Positions 4,929 through 6,281 of a stretch of DNA of 6,281 nucleotides are shown here, piece by piece. The stretch covers positions 1 through 6,281 of the forward strand of contig CAKRMO010000070.1 of NCBI GenBank assembly GCA_934364765.1, given 5' to 3'. Numbering within the stretch: position 1 is the stretch's first letter; each line of letters begins with the position of its first letter. The translations under genes and the position numbers were made by a program. Source of the stretch: an uncultured Bacteroidaceae bacterium. GTDB lineage: Bacteria > Bacteroidota > Bacteroidia > Bacteroidales > Bacteroidaceae. The notes under the pieces are model-generated. The model made no database searches. It had not been told where the DNA came from and saw nothing but the letters and a program-made list of their open reading frames with translations.

Positions 4929-5012
4929 TACATCGGATGTGGGAAAAACCACATAGGACGCTGGAAAAATTATGTCTGATGTAATCCAGACTACATCAGA
5001 CCTTTTTCTCCT
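4929..5012 (+). repeat. array of four 21-bp units (copy B)
   Basis: Units begin at 4929, 4950, 4971 and 4992, again exactly 21 bp apart: TACATCGGATGTG, CACATAGGACGCT, TATGTCTGATGTA, TACATCAGACC. The first two end in GGAAAAAC/T. Units 3 and 4 form a perfect 10-bp stem (4974-4983 with 4992-5001, loop of 8) followed by C and T5 (5003-5007), a terminator-like end. It could terminate transcripts arriving from the glycosidase gene. Confidence 0.8.
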
Positions 5013-5395
5013 GTTGCAAATCTCTGAAAAACAAAAAGTTATTCGTGATATATTTCGTGTGGGTATGTCTTTGCCGCTCAATGGGTTACGCTGTTTGGGC
5101 GGCTTTTGCAATGCCGTTAAAGATTTGGTGGGGATTTGGAGTGGAGCGGAGGGCGGTCGGGTGGAGGGTGGTTGCTGCCTCTTCAGGAACAAGTTGGCGG
5201 GATATATGCCGTGGAACGCGCATAGCCGCCCTGTGTTTTTCCGAATTGGGGAAATAGGGAGAATGTGCGGAGAGTGGGCGGCATTTTTTATGGAAACCGT
5301 GAAACGATATGTATATATGGCGGTTGCGGGACGGTGAAAATGCGTGATTTTGCAGGGTTGGGCTTCACTGGGCTTCAGACGGCTTGCGAACGGAC
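5013..5395. other. gene-free stretch between repeat copy B and the HU promoter
   Basis: I see no convincing gene here. The frame from 4972 to 5337 begins inside the 21-bp array and has Gly/Arg-rich, low-complexity content without a domain, and its overlap with repeat DNA argues against coding. One structure stands out. GCCGCCC (5225-5231) can pair with GGGCGGC (5276-5282) across 44 nt that contain a small TTTCC/GGAAA hairpin, and T6 follows at 5284-5289. This may be the 3' end of an unannotated transcript or a weak terminator. Confidence 0.4.
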
Positions 5396-5404
5396 GTATC
5401 TTTG
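5361..5404 (+). promoter_or_regulatory. promoter region of the HU gene with 10-bp phased repeats
   Basis: TATCTTTG at 5397-5404 matches the TAnnTTTG -7 box exactly. The -33 position, about 20 nt upstream, holds only CTTC (5373-5376), so the promoter may need an activator. Three repeats GGCTTCACTG, GGCTTCAGAC, GGCTTGCGAA start at 5361, 5371 and 5381, one helical turn apart, covering the -33 region and spacer. Transcription would start near 5409, inside the palindrome TCAACGTTGA (5410-5419), leaving a leader of about 85 nt. Confidence 0.65.
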
Positions 5405-5494
5405 CACCGTCAACGTTGATACACGAGCCGCATGACGCTGCAAGGCCCCTCACGGTGAGTGAAACCAAAAACTAACCAACCAAAACAAATTACC

Positions 5495-5935
5495 ATGATT
5501 TATTACAACGTAATCAAGCGCAAGAACCCCAAGGACGGAACCGAGAAATTCTATGCGCAGGTCAAGAACAGCTCATATCTGACCCTTGAGCAGATAGCCG
5601 CAAACATCAGCCGCGAGTGTACCGTAACCGTGCACGACGTGAAGGCGGTGCTCTCCTCGCTTCAGGAGCAGATAATCCTTTCGCTCCAGGACGGCAAGAG
5701 CGTCAGGTTCGGCGACCTCGGGTCTTTCCGCGCAACCCTGAAGTCGAAGGGCGCGGAAAACAAGGACGACTTCCAAAAGAGCAACATTTCCCAAGTGAGG
5801 GTGCGCTTCACCAAGAGTGCCGCAATGCGTTCCGCGTTCGCGATAACCAACAAGGACGTGAAGCTCGTGAGTCTGGAGGAGGCCGGCGAAAGCGACAGCG
5901 GCAACGGCGGGAGCCAGGTTGACCCCAACGCCTGA
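5495..5935 (+). CDS. HU-family DNA-binding protein, HU-HIG type
   Basis: This is a 146-residue nucleoid-type protein of the Bacteroidetes HU-related (HU-HIG) group, longer than canonical HU (about 90). It begins MIYYNVIKRKNPKDGTEKFYAQV, the N-terminal strand pair typical of this subgroup. A helical part follows (residues 30-66, TLEQIAANISRECTVTVHDVKAVL), then the HU-like beta-arm entry GKSVRFGDLGSFRATL (68-82) and VRVRFTKS (101-108), and an acidic Ser/Gly tail (about 128-146). I prefer the ATG at 5495: the in-frame GTG at 5459 would add 12 residues unlike the family, and an A-rich CAAAACAAATTACC leader precedes 5495, as is common in Bacteroidetes. It is followed by a smalltalk-like gene, a frequent arrangement in gut Bacteroidales, often near phage-like amidase genes. 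It probably binds DNA without strong sequence preference. Confidence 0.88.
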   Translation: MIYYNVIKRKNPKDGTEKFYAQVKNSSYLTLEQIAANISRECTVTVHDVKAVLSSLQEQIILSLQDGKSVRFGDLGSFRATLKSKGAENKDDFQKSNISQVRVRFTKSAAMRSAFAITNKDVKLVSLEEAGESDSGNGGSQVDPNA

Positions 5936-5951
5936 AATTTCAGGGGAAATG

Positions 5952-5985
5952 AAACCCGCCTTGCCATGAGACAGGTGGGTTTATT
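5952..5985 (+). terminator. hairpin between HU and smalltalk genes (possible attenuator)
   Basis: AAACCCGCCT (5952-5961) pairs with AGGTGGGTTT (5973-5982) over 10 bp including one G-U pair, around an 11-nt loop; TTTATT covers the end of the stem. It lies between the HU stop and the ATG at 6016. The T-run is partly inside the stem, so partial termination, or protection of the upstream mRNA, is more likely than a complete stop. A palindrome CCTGAAATTTCAGG (5931-5944) spans the HU stop codon. Confidence 0.5.
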
Positions 5986-6015
5986 GAAAACAATGAAAAC
6001 CAAAACAGAAAGATT

Positions 6016-6114
6016 ATGACTGAACAAGGCAAAAAAGTGATAGAGATAGTAATCAGAGTGTTGAAGGCTGTACTCGCCGCATTGTCCGGCGCGTTTGGCG
6101 GCAACGCCAAATAG
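6016..6114 (+). CDS. smalltalk-like micro-protein, 32 aa
   Basis: The ATG at 6016 opens a 32-residue frame: MTEQGKKVIEIVIRVLKAVL, then AALSGAFGGNAK, stop TAG at 6112-6114. It shows the hallmarks of the Bacteroidetes 'smalltalk' family: a short polar start with Lys, one hydrophobic amphipathic or membrane-spanning helix (residues 8-27) and a Gly/Ala-rich end. Family members are about 30-35 residues long and are typically encoded directly after an HU-type gene, exactly as here, 80 nt downstream of one. The function of the family is unknown to me. It probably shares the HU transcript and ends at the terminator at 6136. The A-rich leader before the ATG fits the neighbouring genes. Confidence 0.75.
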   Translation: MTEQGKKVIEIVIRVLKAVLAALSGAFGGNAK

Positions 6115-6135
6115 TCTGCCGGGCGTATGAGAGCG

Positions 6136-6175
6136 GAAGGGACCTGAAAGTGAATTTCGGGTTCCTTCTTTTTTT
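6136..6175 (+). terminator. intrinsic terminator of the HU-smalltalk unit
   Basis: GAAGGGACCTGAAA (6136-6149) pairs along its full 14 nt with TTTCGGGTTCCTTC (6155-6168), including two G-U pairs, around the loop GTGAA. T7 follows at 6169-6175. This is a classical Rho-independent terminator 22 nt after the smalltalk stop. Confidence 0.88.
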
Positions 6176-6247
6176 GCGGACAGGCGGCTTGGCGGCGGAG
6201 AAGTTGTAAGAAAAAAAGAGGAAGCGTTAAAAAAGTGGCACTAAATT

Positions 6248-6278
6248 TTTGCATATCACAAAAGTATGACTAATTTTG
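6248..6278 (+). promoter_or_regulatory. Bacteroidetes-type promoter pointing out of the window
   Basis: TTTG at 6248-6251 is separated by 19 nt from TAATTTTG at 6271-6278, a full match to the -33/-7 consensus. Transcription would begin a few bases past the window end, so the gene it serves is not visible. In similar loci the next gene is often an N-acetylmuramoyl-L-alanine amidase, but that is expectation, not observation. Confidence 0.75.
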
Positions 6279-6281
6279 CAG

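Larger units (their letters stand above)
4731..5012 (+). repeat. composite intergenic repeat, copy B
   Basis: This is a second direct copy of the element at 2677-2904, in the same block order: palindrome GGGCGTATTGCATACGCCC (4731-4749), ATTTGCAATGTTGC, GATGCGGTTCACGCGG near 4790, REP-like palindrome at 4814-4832, CGCAAAACCATAATCGCT near 4886, then the four-unit 21-bp array from 4929. It is longer than copy A because of roughly 30 nt after the second palindrome and 20 nt before the array. The array aligns with copy A without gaps (68 of 84 identical). The two longest frames across it arise from the repeats and carry no recognisable domain. Confidence 0.8.

Noticed and set aside
4712..4984. Open frame of 90 codons on the + strand across repeat copy B
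   Set aside because: It lies wholly in palindromes and repeat DNA, with arginine-rich content typical of chance translation, and has no counterpart frame in copy A.
4972..5337. Open frame of 121 codons on the + strand after the glycosidase gene
   Set aside because: It starts inside the 21-bp array (MSDVIQTTSDLF comes from the repeat and also appears in copy A, where it stops early), continues into Gly/Arg-rich low-complexity sequence, has no domain, and crosses a terminator-like hairpin.
4914..5468. Minus-strand open frame of 184 codons between the glycosidase and HU genes
   Set aside because: It runs through the array, the gene-free stretch and the HU promoter, has a low-complexity Pro/Arg/Ser composition, and would be antisense to well-supported signals.
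5459..5494. GTG at 5459 as the start of the HU protein
   Set aside because: The added residues (KPKTNQPKQIT) look like translated A/C-rich leader, and family members begin at the M-x-Y-Y-N-V-type N-terminus that starts at 5495.

Overview
The window looks like chromosomal DNA of a gut-type Bacteroidales bacterium. It carries Bacteroidetes-style promoters (a TTG/TTTG box about 20 nt upstream of TAnnTTTG), A-rich leaders without strong Shine-Dalgarno sites, an HU-HIG DNA-binding protein followed by a 'smalltalk'-like micro-protein, and the order TetR-type regulator / FabG-type reductase. All supported genes lie on the + strand. I would not name a genus.

Left part (1-2594), ordinary GC-rich housekeeping DNA: the 3' end of a probable TetR-family regulator, a complete FabG-type SDR reductase, an RluA-family pseudouridine synthase, and a lipoprotein with a glycine-zipper region, an EF-hand-like loop and a beta-sandwich-like C-terminus. 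The lipoprotein has its own well-formed promoter.

Middle part (about 2660-5012), accessory DNA: two direct, diverged copies of a composite non-coding repeat (about 2677-2904 and 4731-5012) bracket three things. These are a truncated XRE-type helix-turn-helix reading frame preceded by two palindromic operator-like sites, a small orphan protein of 141 residues, and a secreted single-domain GH18 glycosidase. Each repeat copy holds a pair of oppositely oriented REP-like palindromes and then four units spaced exactly 21 bp apart (TACAT-N3-ATGTA-like), ending in a hairpin with a T-run. The 21-bp array aligns between copies over 84 nt without a gap (68 of 84 identical by eye). This is the most unusual structure in the window.

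Right part (5013-6281): a gene-free stretch with a possible structured T-run hairpin, a promoter with three 10-bp-phased GGCTT repeats, the HU-HIG gene, an intergenic hairpin, the 32-residue smalltalk-like gene, a strong intrinsic terminator, and a promoter at the very end that points out of the window.

Functionally the genes do not form one pathway. Fatty-acid synthesis (fabG), RNA modification (rluA), envelope (lipoprotein), glycan hydrolysis (GH18) and nucleoid/phage-like (HU plus smalltalk) genes are neighbours. The middle block looks like an exchangeable cassette between stable flanks.
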